From assembly GCA_010279815.1 (NCBI GenBank), contig QEOQ01000238.1:175986-239985 (forward strand): 64,000 bases of DNA. Direction: 5' to 3'. The DNA is from Brachionus plicatilis (lineage: Eukaryota > Rotifera > Eurotatoria > Ploima > Brachionidae). The position numbers were made by a program, and so were the translations under genes. Positions 51,538 to 63,561 of this stretch are shown piece after piece; within the stretch, counting starts at the first letter, position 1, and every line of letters begins with the position of its first letter. The notes under the pieces are model-generated. The model made no database searches and was not told where the DNA came from. It saw only the letters and a list, made by a program, of their open reading frames with translations.

Positions 51538-52947
51538 ATATTGTTCTTTTTTTTTTTTTTTTTTTTAGAATCTTTAAACTAGTTATGTAAATTCTGATTC
51601 ATTTTGTTGTTTTGTATCATGATGGTATTTTAGTTTTTTTCATTCATAGCATAGTTCTAATGCTAAAATTGTTCTCTGTTTTTTTTTTAATTTTTTAAAA
51701 TTTTTAATCAATAAATTATTTTTAAGAATTGTTTTTTTTTCAAATATCATTTTAAAAAAACTTTCTATTTTTTTTGAATTAAAAAATCAAAAATAAAAGG
51801 TTTTAATCTTGATTATTTGCGTGACGAGCATTTTAAGCATAGACACACGTGAATAAAAAACAAATACTCACGGAGGACGATTGGGGTAAATTTTGATGTA
51901 AAAAACAAAATAAATATAAAGTGGATTGTCTGATTTTGTCAATAATAAAATAACTTTACATATATATTAAATATTTTTAAGCTTATTATTGATTTATTTG
52001 AATGAATTGAAAAATTACAGTATATTAAATTTTTATTTATTTAAATGCAAATTTTGTAAAATTATAAAAATGCAAAAAAAAAAAAGTATTTAAACAATAT
52101 AATTTTATCTACTATTCAAGAAACTAATTTCGAAAAAAACTTGTTTTTTTTTTATTTTGTTTTTTTTTTAATTTTAATAAAATAGTTTAAATTCAATTCC
52201 ATTTCTTTATTTTCTTGAACCATACCTTTTTTTAATAAGCAGCCTTAAAGATTTCGCTTTGGTAAACCAATAACGATTATTAAAAGCAGTTTTTTTTTAC
52301 ATTTATATCATTTTTAACTAGTTTTACATTAATCTGAATTTTATATTTTTACCTAAATGTATAAAATAAAACTAACTTAAATGTAAACTAGATGACCCCC
52401 TTTTAAAAGTTTATATCATTCTAAGATTGAAATATAGTATTTCAAAATTATTAAGTTGATTATGAAAACTTTAATTACAAAAAATTATTTTTTTAATTAT
52501 TTTTTTGAAAATAATGAAAAATTGAAAAATGAAATTTGAGGATATAAAATTCTATTACCTTTAAAAATTTTTAAGAATAATTCAGCTTTTTTAGTTCTTA
52601 AGATCTGAAAAAAAAATTTAGAATCATTTTTTAATTGATACAGTATGATGGAAAACAATTTAAATGAGAAATCGAGAAGCAAGTCCATTTTCTCAAATAT
52701 TCCAAGATGAAAATGAACGATTTTTTGCATTTTTTTTTAAATTCAATATTTCCTTTTTTTTTCTTTATTTCCTTTTTTTTAGAAAGAAATGTTTATTGTT
52801 TGTTTTTTTCAATGTTTATTTGAATTTTGTAACCTTGTCAGAATTTTACTTTATTTTAATCCGATTAAAATTCATAATATTAAAAACTAAACTGGGTCTC
52901 GGCCGAACACTTGCACAGAGTTTCAGTTTCAGGCTTGTTGTCAGTTA
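51538..52947. other. AT-rich intergenic DNA, no gene seen
   Basis: 3' flank of the hydrolase-fold gene, with long T and A runs. Open frames here are Phe/Lys-rich low-complexity and not supported. Confidence 0.4.
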
Positions 52948-53297
52948 GGTTTTGTGAAATTCAGTACAAAATGATTAAAAGAACATAAAAAAAGGTAAAA
53001 AAAATTGAATAACTTTTTTTCTAAATGTTTAAACTTAATTCTGTAAATGCAACTTCAATCAAGGTCATATCAAGGTCTGCTAAATTTGCAGAGTTTAGCA
53101 AAAATTAAATTTCTATCTAATCGAGCGTAGGGCATTTTGCAGAAATTTTGCACATCATTAGCAGCCTTTTACAGTTGATGCAACTTTGAAAGTTGCACCA
53201 TTCTGCATTCACAGAATTAATTTTAAACTTTTTGAAAAAAAGTTATTTAATTTTTTTAAACTTTGTTCTGTTGTTTTGTTCTGAACTTCACAAAACC
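52948..53297. mobile_element. 350-bp Mutator-type foldback MITE, TSD TGTCAGTT(A/G)
   Basis: 9-bp flanks TGTCAGTTA (52939-52947) and TGTCAGTTG (53298-53306), 8 of 9 identical. Ends GGTTTTGTGAAATTCAG and, complemented, GGTTTTGTGAAGTTCAG; inverted similarity extends over 100 bp. Same length (350 bp) and TIR start as the copy at 18147, but the interior differs (gcagag boxes), so it is a sister subfamily. Confidence 0.85.
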
Positions 53298-53392
53298 TGT
53301 CAGTTGGAAAAATATTATTTAAAATGAAAATTAAATTTAGGATAAAATTTTCTGATTATTTTTTTTTTAAATAATTTAAAAAAGAAATTTTA

Positions 53393-53499
53393 GAATAGGC
53401 TCTACAAAAACTCTGCATTTAAATTACGCACTTGAATTAAATACTTTTTAATGACATGCGTTTTCCTGCAAAATTGCAGAGTTTTTACAGAGCCTATTC
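53393..53499. mobile_element. 107-bp TA-flanked foldback MITE
   Basis: TA at 53391-53392 and 53500-53501. Ends GAATAGGCTCTACAAAAACT and, complemented, GAATAGGCTCTGTAAAAACT, followed by ctgca on both sides. No coding capacity. Confidence 0.75.
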
Positions 53500-53994
53500 T
53501 AATATTCAGCATTTTTTTTGCATTATTTTGTATTTTGCAGAGAGATTTAATCAAATACCAAATTTCATAAGTTATAAAAAAATTACTTTTTGATCTGATT
53601 TTTTTGATCCTGAACTTCTAGATGCCAATGCACTGACATTATTGAGTGAATATTTGTATTGAGGTATGAGAAAAATTTGTATGTTTAATTACCTTAAGTT
53701 AGATATTAATTAAAAATTTGTATGTTTTGGTACATTAAGTTCATTTTAAAGTTGATTAATTAGTTAATTTTCTTAATTGTAAAAAAAATAATTAGAAATA
53801 ATAATAAGATAAAATTTTTTAATTCTAAATATTTTTGAATTATTTAAAATTTTTTTGTCTATTTTCATAAAGAAAAACGCTTTCTTAACCAATTAGTAAA
53901 TTTTAATACTTTTTTCTTTAAAAAAATAAAACCTGTTTTTACATAATATGAATGAAAATAAAGAAATTCTTTTAAATAAAATATTTTACTTTAA

Positions 53995-54225
53995 CCTTCA
54001 TACAGCTTCATTCATGAGTAAAAAAATCTCATTGTTTACCAAGACTGGGTCAAAAATACCCCAATGTAATTTTGTGACCAATGACATATACTAAACTTTC
54101 CAATGATAATAAAAAAATAAATTTTAATAAAAGCAAAAAAATTTCAGGGTTTTTTTTTTTTTGACCCATCTTAGCATTTTTAAGTTGGTCGGATCAAAAA
54201 TGACCCAATCATGGCTGTATGAAGG
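53995..54225. mobile_element. 231-bp piggyBac-like MITE
   Basis: Left flank TTAA (53991-53994), right flank TAAA (54226-54229), a one-base change from the expected TTAA. Ends CCTTCATACAGC are perfect inverted repeats. Inside, gggtcaaaaatacccc and ggatcaaaaatgaccc form a second inverted pair, as often seen in piggyBac-type MITEs. Confidence 0.65.
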
Positions 54226-54229
54226 TAAA

Positions 54230-55749
54230 GGTTCTTATTTTCTTAAAACATATCGGCTTAGTTTTATTAAAAATTTAAAAGTTGAGTCATTTGAGTTCTC
54301 ACACGATCAAAAAGTTATGCAATTAGTCCAAGTGATCTCGAGTATGATAATGCTCGAAATGACATTAAGATGTTAGCAATATTCAAGCAAATACCCGAGA
54401 GAAAAAAAGGCTCATAGAGTTAGGTTCAAAAACTGTCCAAATAGTCTAAGAAGTCTAAATTTGAGTTATTTTCTATTTCGAAATTAACTAAACAGAATAG
54501 ATAGAAAAGCTAAATTTTATCCTTTTATTTTTTTCCCAATTCATTATCTGACTCCTCTACAACATCAATTTTGTTTAAATCATTGTCTAAGACAAAACCA
54601 AATTTCACTTTTGCTAAATTTTGAATACATTTTAGTTTTTTGTCAAGAGACAGTTGCTTTTGTTTAATCCGCAATTTGAGGTTTTTGAGTCTTGTTGCTC
54701 TGTGTTATACTTGGCTTTTATCAGGGCTAGATTCTTGAAATCATTTTTTTTTTTTTTTTTTTTTCTTTTTTTGGATTCATTTTTGCTTTAGTAAAATTTT
54801 AAAATATTTGGTTAATTCTAATGTAATTGAATAATTGACTGAATTATTAACTTTACAAAAACTTCAGAAAATTTTATTGTAAAAAGTGTGATTTTTTTTT
54901 TAAAAAGTAACACAGTTAATAAGCGTGGGAAAATTTATTTCTCTGATTCTATTAATTTTTTAGCTAACTTTTTCACACTTTTGATTTTTAAATAGTAAGG
55001 ATATTTAAAAATTTACATTTAGTTTGGTAACCGTAAGTTGTTATATATATGTAAAAAAATTGTTACCTCTTTGTGTGTGTGCTGAATAGTAATTAAAAAA
55101 ATTCTCGACGTAAATCTTCGTCTAATACACGTAGAAAAAAATTTTTATCTATTTTCTTGATAAAAATTTTTGACAGACAATAATTAAAGATATTCAGATA
55201 AAACTTAACATTAAATTAATAAAAAATTTGAGTATTTTCGCAAAATGACATTCTAATAGGGATCAATACACACTTAACTCAAATAAAAGCATAAAAACAA
55301 TCCTCTATTTGTGGTCACTTCTATTTTAATTTTTAAATTTATTCCTAAATTAAAGTTAAAAAATAACACCTCGTTAATCGCAATTATACAATATGTTACA
55401 AAAGTTTTGAATTAATTAGGTTATTCATTAAAAATTGTTTATGTATTGAATTTAACAAATATTAGAGAGCAAAAGAAAAAAATAAAAGCACTAATTTGTA
55501 GAATTTTTTTTCTCTAAAATTTAATATATCTTACTATAATTATCTATAATTATCTTTTATAAATTTATAATCAAAAAAATTCCTTTAAAAATTAAAAAAT
55601 AAAAGTCAGTGCAAAAGTTTAGAAATTCGGGTTATCAAAAAGTTTTAAAAATCATTACTTTCTTTTTTCACAACTTTTTAATTAATTCTTAAATATCTTC
55701 TAATTTTGAGTAAATTTTGCTCTTAAACTGCTTATTTTAAAAACTCTCC
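54230..55749. other. AT-rich intergenic DNA, no gene seen
   Basis: T-tracts up to 22 nt at 54750. Nothing coding or delimited found. Confidence 0.4.
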
Positions 55750-56350
55750 AACTCTTCATTTGGTCTCTAAGTAGCATTACCAGTTTTACAACAGCCAGGT
55801 GCAGAAAAAACTATGAAAAAACTAAGGATTAAATCTATCTATCGGCAAAAATCGAATACCAATAATGCCATACCCAACTTTTCTCGGTCAAAAACTCGAC
55901 CCGAATCTCAAGTTTACCAACCATTTAACGATTTATCGGCTAGAATGCTTTCAAAAATCAATATAATTAAAAAGTAAAAACAGTTAAATATTAAAAACAA
56001 GATCAACTTATGTAAAACAGTGTTTACGAGTCTAATTAGATCCAATTTCGACTAAATGTTCATTGCCCTATCCACTTCAACACAAAGAATCTTAAACCAC
56101 CTTCAAAAACTACAAAATCGATTCTTAAAAACAATAAAATACTTTCATTTGAGAACAAGAATCTCGACGATCCACCAAAAGTTTAATATAGACAATAACA
56201 CAACCAGAACTGATCACATATTTGATAAATTCCTTGCCAAACGCCAATCTCATGTTCAAATCATCAGCGACCCAAACGACTCTCGTAACATCACAAATTC
56301 AACTGACAAGTACTGGTCTTCTTTGACAAATTCAGGCACGCAGCCTGGTG
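55750..56350 (+). pseudogene. LINE reverse transcriptase C-terminal remnant
   Basis: Fragments IPYPTFLGQKLDPNLKFTNH (about 55870-55930), NKINLCKTVFTSLIRSNFD, then after a stop FIALSTSTQRILNHLQKLQN, RFLKTIKYFH and QKFNIDNN. The order fits the segment after the RT catalytic box of jockey/I-like LINEs. Several stops. Confidence 0.6.
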
Positions 56351-57202
56351 CTTAAACGATCAAAATGATATCTTTAATTTCTCATATAAATTGAAAAAAT
56401 CACTGAAATTTTTTTTTTTTTTGTATTCTTTTTCATTCTTTCGAATTCAAGTTAATTCTATTTTTTTTGAATAACTTTATTTTTGTTTAAATCTATTATG
56501 CTTGTATTCAATACAAATGTGTTATGTGACTTAACAAACAAATTTTAAGTTTAAAAAAAAACGTTAATATAAATTTGTCGAACATTAATTAGATTCTGAT
56601 TTTCAAAAATTTTGCTCATTTATTTTATCAAAATCTATTTATGACGGGGGCTGAAAAAGAGGTTAGCGACCATTCCAAACTGCCCGGGGTCTTCTTCAAA
56701 CTATTATTTTAATAAAAAATAAAAATACTCGCCACCGATTTGAATTCTTAGACTCAAGGGGTTAGGATAAATAAGTTTACTATAATGAGATATCTCTGCA
56801 GTCAGAAAACCGCTTCTTTACATTAAAGATGGGCAAAAGATATAAGTGGTGTAAACAGAGACTAATTGGACAGTTAATAAATGGTCTAGAGTTATTTTCA
56901 GTATCTTTTTTATCTATCTTTTATGTTAAGAAGCGGTTTTCTAACTGCTATATATGACTCTAAACCTTTTTTTTCACGTCACTTCATGTTGACTTGTAAT
57001 GTACTCTCCAATCATACTCCAGTCATATTTTTTTTTCCGTTCGTTTCTCCTAGGGCTTTGTTATAATTATTGAGTAATAGAAAATAGTTAAGTATTCGTT
57101 TATATCCATCATTAAACAAGTTTTTTCTGTATTGTTGTGGGACACAAACTAGACTCCCGGTTGCATCGAGATGCAGAATTAGATTGTTAATTGGAGTTTT
57201 GT
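56351..57202. other. Intergenic DNA with a foldback at 56798-56948
   Basis: gcagtcagaaaaccgcttct (56798) is repeated inverted as agaagcggttttctaactgc (ends 56948): a 151-bp MITE-like foldback with no clear TSD. Otherwise no gene. Confidence 0.5.
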
Positions 57203-57850
57203 TTATTGCTTCGAATTATTTTTCGGTAAAAACTGAAATTGGTAATGAAGGATACGTCGATACGCGCTGAATGTAGTATCAATTTTATTGTCACGAAATT
57301 GTGATCTATAGGCTTCTGCGACTGATAATAAATTTGTTAAAAAATCGAACGAGTATTTTGTTTGAGTGCCTCTATTTTCTACACTTGTAGTTGCTGTTGA
57401 AGTTTGTAGCTCGCTTGAATTTTGTTCTTCTATACTGATATCCGAATCATTAGTTAAAACAAATTTTGCACTAACGTTTATACTTTTTAGTTGATTGTGC
57501 TCCGAGTGATATTTACGTAAAGCTAATTCACTTGGAGGGTTAAACCATTTAGCTTTTTTATTTGAAAAATATTTTTTAGACGATCCATGAAACTTGTTGG
57601 TGATTTCTTCGGAAGTTTTTGCTCTATTATCGCGCTTGAGTTTAATTGTATTGTTGTGTGTGTGAGGACCTGTCACTGTGATAGAAACATCAGAGTAGTC
57701 ACGGTTAGCCTGTGCATTCATAAATGGATCTTCGTCGATTGTAATTGTATATTTGCTCGTATCACTACAAATCTTGCAATTGGCATTAACTCTCATAAAT
57801 GGTGTTATTGATCTCTCGGTTGTCGTGTAAATAACAGCATTTTTTTGCTT
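57203..57850 (-). CDS. Transposon-type zinc-module protein fragment
   Basis: 197-codon open frame on the minus strand; homologous sequence extends upstream of the ATG to about 57850 (NAVIYTTTERSITPFM). Features: NANCKICSDTSKYTI, SITVTGPHTHNN, then KTSEEITNKFHGSSKKYF and PPSELALRKYHSEHN. The CxxC...HTH pattern and the following helical segment are like the N-terminal zinc-binding region of MULE-like transposases. A paralogous shorter copy is at 40860-41224. The frame is intact, but no transposase core follows. It may be a transposon-derived gene or a truncated element. Confidence 0.5.
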   Translation of the reverse strand, partial: KQKNAVIYTTTERSITPFMRVNANCKICSDTSKYTITIDEDPFMNAQANRDYSDVSITVTGPHTHNNTIKLKRDNRAKTSEEITNKFHGSSKKYFSNKKAKWFNPPSELALRKYHSEHNQLKSINVSAKFVLTNDSDISIEEQNSSELQTSTATTSVENRGTQTKYSFDFLTNLLSVAEAYRSQFRDNKIDTTFSAYRRILHYQFQFLPKNNSKQ

Positions 57851-58494
57851 TAATTTGACTCGAGTTTTTTCTTTTATAATTATTGCGAAGAACGAAGCAG
57901 CCGTGACGAGCTATATAGTCTCACAATGAGAGTGTATTGTAAATTTAGAATGCGCGATTTGAAAATTTTTTCTGGATGAGAATTTTTTTAATAAAACCTT
58001 ATCATACACAATTCTTAATTTGAAAAAAAAATTGAAAATTTACCAATTAAAATTTGCAAATAAAACTTTACTTTTTACTAATTTTTAACTCTTATTTATA
58101 AACAAAATTATGCAAGATTTTTTCAATTTTTTTAGAAATTTTTATTTTAATTATAAAAAATAAATTTTTTTATAAAAAAAATTATACTAGATTTTTTCAA
58201 TTATTAAATGGGTGTTTAAAAAATCTCGTTGCTTTTTTTCAAATGAAAAAAAAGTATGTTGCGGTAGACCGATCTCCATAAAATTTTACACAGGGGTACT
58301 TAGTGCTTTCTAGTATAAAAATACATGGTCAGCTTTCCAGTTCAAGCGTGCCATAACTTAATATTTTATATCATCTTAAAGCTTATTCTTTTATCTTTCA
58401 ATTGAGCATATATAAATTGGACCATAATCTTTATTCTTTAATTTTTTTTAGTTCAGATCATGAAAATTTTGGACAAAAATAGGTTAGGAAAAAA
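57851..58494. other. AT-rich intergenic DNA
   Basis: No gene or delimited element seen. Confidence 0.4.
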
Positions 58495-58720
58495 AATTTT
58501 TGTTTTCATTTGAATCGAATCGCCTTTTATTCTTCTATCTTCAAGATTCAACGAGCCTAATTCATTTAATCTCTCTTCATAAGTTTTTTGATTAATCTAA
58601 CTAGTTTAGTGAAACCGGTTTGAAAAAAATTTTCTTAAAATTAAGCATTTAAAAAGTAAAGCTGATTTAAGTTCTTTGAAAATGACACCGCCACTTCGTT
58701 TGCCAACACTAGTAAACAGG
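58495..58720 (-). pseudogene. LINE RT C-terminal fragment
   Basis: Minus strand contains TYEERLNELGSLNLEDRRIK followed by GDSIQM. It matches the EERLKRLKLTTLDTRRRRGD LIQ region of the LINE at 25812-27192. Short and degraded. Confidence 0.6.
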
Positions 58721-60309
58721 TTCATATGAAATTATATGAAATTTGGAAAATAATCAATAATAAGGCAAATTTAAATTTTATTTAAAAATTTTTTATTTTA
58801 AAAAATATTTCAATAACTCAACATATTCGATTAGTAGACTTGAACACATTGTCATAATTTTTACACATAATTTTAAAATAAATAATAATAAATGTAGTCA
58901 TAATTTAAATAAAAAAATTTTTAGGTTTAAATTTTTGAAGATTATCTTGGTATTTTTAAAAATGAAAGCATAACGCAAAAAAATATATTTATCAAATTTT
59001 ACTTTTCATTTTTATTTTACTCTATGATTATTCAGAATAAAATTTGTGTTTGAAACTTTTTTTTTCAATTAAAAAAAAATAATTATAATATAATAAAGGT
59101 TATAATAAAATAGTAAAATAGGTGATTTATCAAAATAAATTGTTTAAAAGCTAGTGATGAATTCGAATTAGCTTTTTTGACACAAACTGAAACTTGAATA
59201 AATAAAAAATTTGAAAAGACTTTTGAAAAAGTAGATCATTCGAATAAAATCTTGAATATAAGATAAATTTGAATTATATTTTATTTATTTTTAATTTTGA
59301 AATTAAATTCAAAAACTGTCTTTTTTTAAATTAAAATTCGAACTTAATTTTAATTTAAAAAACAACTTGAATTTTAGATAAATTCAACTAATAATTTAAA
59401 AGTATTAGAATTTGAATAGAATATTTGAAAAATTAAGTATTTGAAAATTTAGTTTTTTGTACTCTGTAGCTTTGGATAAATCAGAACAGCTATTTTTTGG
59501 TACCTGGTAAGATGGATGGGACTATTGTAATCCAGAAAATGTTGGTAGAGTTGTGTTACCTGGTGAAAATCTGGAATACTTTTAGTATCCAAATCGATTT
59601 GAAAATTCAATTTATTCAATGAATTATTTTTTAACTAAATTTTTTTTGATCAATTATTTTTTTGATTTATTTTTAAAAAATTTAACTAAAATTTAAATTT
59701 AACTAAATTTAACTGCAAAGGGCAAAATTTAACTAAATTTTTTTTGATCAATTATTTTTTTGATTTATTTTTATTTTCAAATATTAAATCGAGAATTTAT
59801 TATATTCAGTTTTTGATCAAAAAATTTTATATTTTCAAATTTTAAATTCGAATATATTAGAGATTCGATTTTTAATTAAAATAAATTAATTTTCAAGTAT
59901 ATTATTCAAAAATATTTATATATTCAAAAATTAAATTCAAACCTAATTTTCATTCGAAATGCTACTTATTCGAATATCGGTTCGAATATGCATATCCGAT
60001 TTCATCACTATTAATTCCTAAATTTTGATGAACACAATGCTACTTTTATAGCGATAACCTTTTCCTGGTTGAATGTTTCATCCACAGCGCTCAGCATTTT
60101 CAAATTTTAAAATGATGCCCAAAATTTGGGAGCGATGTATCAATTTCAGGTGTCTCCCCTTCACTTTGATTAATAAAATAATATTTTTGGTAAATAATTT
60201 ATTCAAAAACTGGGCAAAATTTTCAAAAGAAAACTAAAATTTTATGAGAAAAATAAAATCATAACAAAATATCAACATCATGGGTTATTTTATTCCGCTA
60301 GAATCAGAT
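58721..60309. other. AT-rich intergenic DNA
   Basis: A 45-bp sequence (aaatttaactaaattttttt...gatttattttta) occurs twice around 59630-59780. No gene seen. Confidence 0.4.
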
Positions 60310-60846
60310 CTACAATTTTTTATTTCTGCCGATCATGTATCTACAATTTGGGCAATAATGCTCCGCATCTTTGCATGCTAAAAATTTTTAATTTAAAAAT
60401 AATTTATTTTGTTATTTTAGATAAAAAAGCCTACAATCAACACAAAAGGGAACCAGACAGCACCCCAACCAGAGCCCGATAAAGCATAGACCTCCGGCTA
60501 TGAGCCATGTCAAAACTCCGGATTGGTATTTGACTCTGGTAAGCACGCTTGCGCGACAATTCGGGCACATAATTTGAGCTGGGTTGTCGCCAAGTCTTAT
60601 AGGAAGACCTACATAGACAATGCTAGGTTGGGGTTGTTGGTAAATTAAGGTCTCAGTTGCAAGCACGGTATCTGGCACTGATGGCTGTGGTAAACTGCCT
60701 TGAAACTTTTGCTCACTTTGACTCTGAGTACCAGTGTAGCCTGCATCTACATATGATGGAGGCAAATCATTTTCTTTGTCGTAGTCTGCTACAGAATAAA
60801 AATTTTTAGAAAAAAATTTTTTTTTTTTCAAACTAGGCTTACACAT
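60310..60846 (-). CDS. LITAF: LITAF-domain (LITAF/SIMPLE-like) membrane-associated zinc protein
   Basis: Three exons on the minus strand: 60846-60843, 60788-60435, 60377-60310, giving 141 aa. The first holds only ATG-T; donor gtaagc. This removes a Lys/Phe-rich pseudo-N-terminus visible in the unspliced frame and gives MSDYDKENDLPPSYVDAGY, with the PPxY motif expected in LITAF proteins. The LITAF domain follows: CPNC knuckle (IMCPNCRASVLTRVKY), the amphipathic hydrophobic hairpin TWLIAGGLCFIGLWLGCCLV, then in the last exon DSCKDAEHYCPNCRYMIG and the stop at 60310-60312. Both CxxC pairs are present. Family role: monotopic endosomal/lysosomal membrane protein linked to sorting. polyA signal aataaa follows within 20 nt of the stop. 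Borders inferred from GT...AG and conservation. Confidence 0.92.
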
Positions 60847-61126
60847 TTTTTTATTTTAAAAAAAAAATTGCTTATGAGAAATTTTATTAAATATGTTGAA
60901 ATTTATATATTTGATTGCAAATTATAATTTTGACTCGATTGCAAATTTTTGCTAACACAAATACCTGAATAATTTATCTTCTAGACAAAGATAAGTTTTG
61001 TCTGATTTATTTTTTTTTAAAGTCTTAATTTAAATTTTGATTGTTGTAGCATAGAACTATGTAATTAACTCTAAAAGAAAAAAGGTTGGATTTGGGACTC
61101 TTAGAGTCGTTAACACGAGGTTACGG

Positions 61127-61614
61127 TAATAGAGAAAAAATGAATTTTTACTAAAGCAATTACTTGACATGTCATGTCAAATTTATTTTCATATTTAAAA
61201 TTTTAAAATGTCCCATTTAATTGAACTTTAATAGGTTTAAATATTTTAATTGATTTTAACTAAAAATTATTTTTAAAGACAAAAAACTTTACTGTTTTAA
61301 AATTTATAATTTATTTAAAAATAAAATTATTTCAGTTTAAATGAATTGATATAAAAATTATAAATCTGAATTTGTGAATTAACTTAACCTGAATTATTTA
61401 AATTATTGATTGTTTTTGTAAAATAAATTCGAGATCACTCATTTTGACGTTAATTTGATAATGAATCATTATTAGACATTACATGTCAAGTAATGCTTGG
61501 TATTTAATTCTTAAAAATTATCAAAATCATTAAATTAATTAAGTTTTAAAATTTTTAATGATCGCTCTAAAAATTTGATCTGAAACTTTCAAACTGAATT
61601 TGCCGTTTCTACTT
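61127..61614 (-). mobile_element. GGCAA-family MITE, inverted copy of 10618-11125
   Basis: Right end (complemented) GGCAAATTCAGTTTGAAAGT; interior tracks the copy at 10618-11125 over nearly its full length (gtttttgtaaaataaattcg, acttgacatgtcatgtcaaa). The left terminal repeat (about 95 bp) is missing. Identity is moderate. Confidence 0.7.
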
Positions 61615-61756
61615 GTAATCAGAATAATTTATTTAAAATAAAATCTAAAACAAGTTAAGTTATAATGTTATTTTTTTAATTTGCGGTAGCTATTTCGACT
61701 TTTAGTCTTCTTCAGGCAATAGAGAAAAAAAATATTAAATTTTTGATGCTTAAATA

Positions 61757-62050
61757 CAGTACATCCTAAAACTAACTTCATCGCTTTCTTTTCCTTTCCT
61801 CTTCCTTTCCAAAAATTTTATTTTAAATTAGTTTCAATTTTAAAAGAAAATTTAATTTTTATTTAAAAAAATCCAATTTTTTTTAAATTTTAAAGGAAAT
61901 TGGAACTTTTATTTAAAAAAATTAAATTTTTTTAATTTATAGAAAATTTGCTTAATTCATTATATTCTTTATTTTTATTTTTTCAAGAGAGGAAGAGGAA
62001 AGGAAGAGGAAAGGAAAAGAAAGCGATGAAGTTAGTTTTAGGATGTACTG
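61757..62050. mobile_element. 294-bp TA-flanked MITE with about 54-bp perfect TIRs
   Basis: TA at 61755-61756 and 62051-62052. Ends CAGTACATCCTAAAACTAAC, continuing ttcatcgctttcttttcctt; the right end is the complement over about 54 bp without a mismatch that I can see. Start CAGT and TA target fit Tc1/mariner (pogo-type) MITEs. The centre is also roughly palindromic. Confidence 0.9.
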
Positions 62051-62169
62051 TAGTAAAAAAATAACACGTTTTAAGATTTCGAAATAAAAGGAAAAAAAAG
62101 TAAAAAAAAAGAAATTTTTATGATGAAATTTAAATTACTATTTGTAATTTAAAAATGTTAAAGTGCTAA

Positions 62170-63110
62170 TTGAGGGAATGACTTCATTAAGAATCTCAAT
62201 TCCTAATTTAATGAACATGTGTATTAAAAACGTTTCATTTTTTAGTCTTTCTTCCAAATCCACATTGACTTTATAAATAAAAAAACGTAAATCTACTGTA
62301 AAATCGTGTTCATTCAAGTTAAAATGAATTGAAAAATTTGATTTGTGATTTATGTATGGAGTATATTTTTGTATACAGTTTAAATGTTCTTTAAATCTTC
62401 TTTTAAAACAATTTGTTTGTCCAATATAGTAGACTTTGCATTTAATACATAAAATAATGTAGACACAATCAATTGAGTTACAACTTGACTTAGACTCAAT
62501 GGGTGTAAAAATTGTTCTTTTAGATAAAATCTACAAACTAAGCAGTTCAGGTCTTGACATTTTTTTAAAGAAAAATGTTCCACTTTAGGAAAAGGAAAAT
62601 TATAGATTAAAATTGATCCTAGATTTAATTGAATTTTATTAAGAACTAATAATTGAGCATTTTTTAATACAGAATGATCCTTAAAAGAGTGATTCCAAAA
62701 ATTTTTAATTAAACTTTTTAAATTTATTATATTTCTATCATATTCAATGCAAAGATAAATACTGTTTTGATCTACAAATTTTTTCTTTTTCTTATAGGGA
62801 ATTAAGTCTTTCCAAGGGATATTACTAACCATTCGTGATTGAAAACAAAAATTTTAAAGGAATATCTTCTTTTAATTAACTCAAATGTATAGAGTCTAGC
62901 AAATGATAATTAATCTATTAAAGATGAACAAATTCGTCTTACTCTTATAAAAATAGATTTTGGAATATTATCAAATATAAATTCAGGATGATTTTCGTTT
63001 CTATTTGTATTTCGATTGACTTTGAATATAATTTTGAGTGATTTGTTTTGAATAATTTGAAGTTTTTTTTGATTGTTTTTCGAGTTATGTGATACAGTAC
63101 CATACCAAAT
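62170..63110 (-). pseudogene. Penelope-like retroelement remnant with GIY-YIG endonuclease
   Basis: Minus strand. Order: IIQNKSLKIIFKVN near 63030; IPKSIFIRVRRICSSLID at 62940-62960, then FARLYTFELIKRRYSFKI; the frame 62832-62380 with NIINLKSLIKNFWNHSF and CQDLNCLVCRFYL; after a frameshift near 62490 the GIY-YIG domain: CVYIILCIKCKVYYIGQT, then CFKRRFKEHL and a downstream tail to about 62170. The RT-to-endonuclease linker with RxRRICSS, the Cys-rich knuckle and the C-terminal GIY-YIG are the hallmark of Penelope-like elements. At least one stop and two frameshifts; RT core not seen because the hAT MITE at 63116 interrupts. Confidence 0.7.
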
Positions 63111-63115
63111 TGAAT

Positions 63116-63491
63116 CAGACTTGTTTATAAGTCAATGTTTTAAAACTAAGTCACAAAAATTTAAGTCAAAGTTAGAACTTGACTTAAATTTTTTTTTTAA
63201 GTTAATGATTAAAAGAAAAAAATCAAAGTCAATGATTTAAATTTTTTTTTTCTAAGTCAAAGTTATGACTTGCACAATAATTTTTATCAATACCTGCTTC
63301 ATCAGGACCAGTTGAAAAATTTATTTTCTAAATCTGGTTACATTAACAAACCAAATAGGTCAAGATTAACAGCCAGGAATTTGGAACCAACTACTTTATT
63401 GGAATCAAATATGGATTTATTAAGTCATATTCTTGAATAAAAAAAAAAAATTTTGACTTGACCTAAGACTTGTGACTTAAAAAGCAGTCTG
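63116..63491 (+). mobile_element. 376-bp 'caagtc' hAT element with dimerisation relic
   Basis: 8-bp flanks AATTGAAT (63108-63115) and TATTGAAT (63492-63499), 7 of 8. Ends CAGACTTGTTTATAAGTCAA and, complemented, CAGACTGCTTTTTAAGTCAC. The interior reads SIPASSGPVEK, then with a frameshift FSKSGYINKPNRSRLTARNL, the hAT dimerisation motif. This ties the whole 'caagtc' MITE family to a hAT parent. Confidence 0.85.
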
Positions 63492-63561
63492 TATTGAATC
63501 ATTGATTGAATTGTAAGTTTTTAAATGGTAATTAATGTTTTTTACTAGAATTGTTTAAAAG

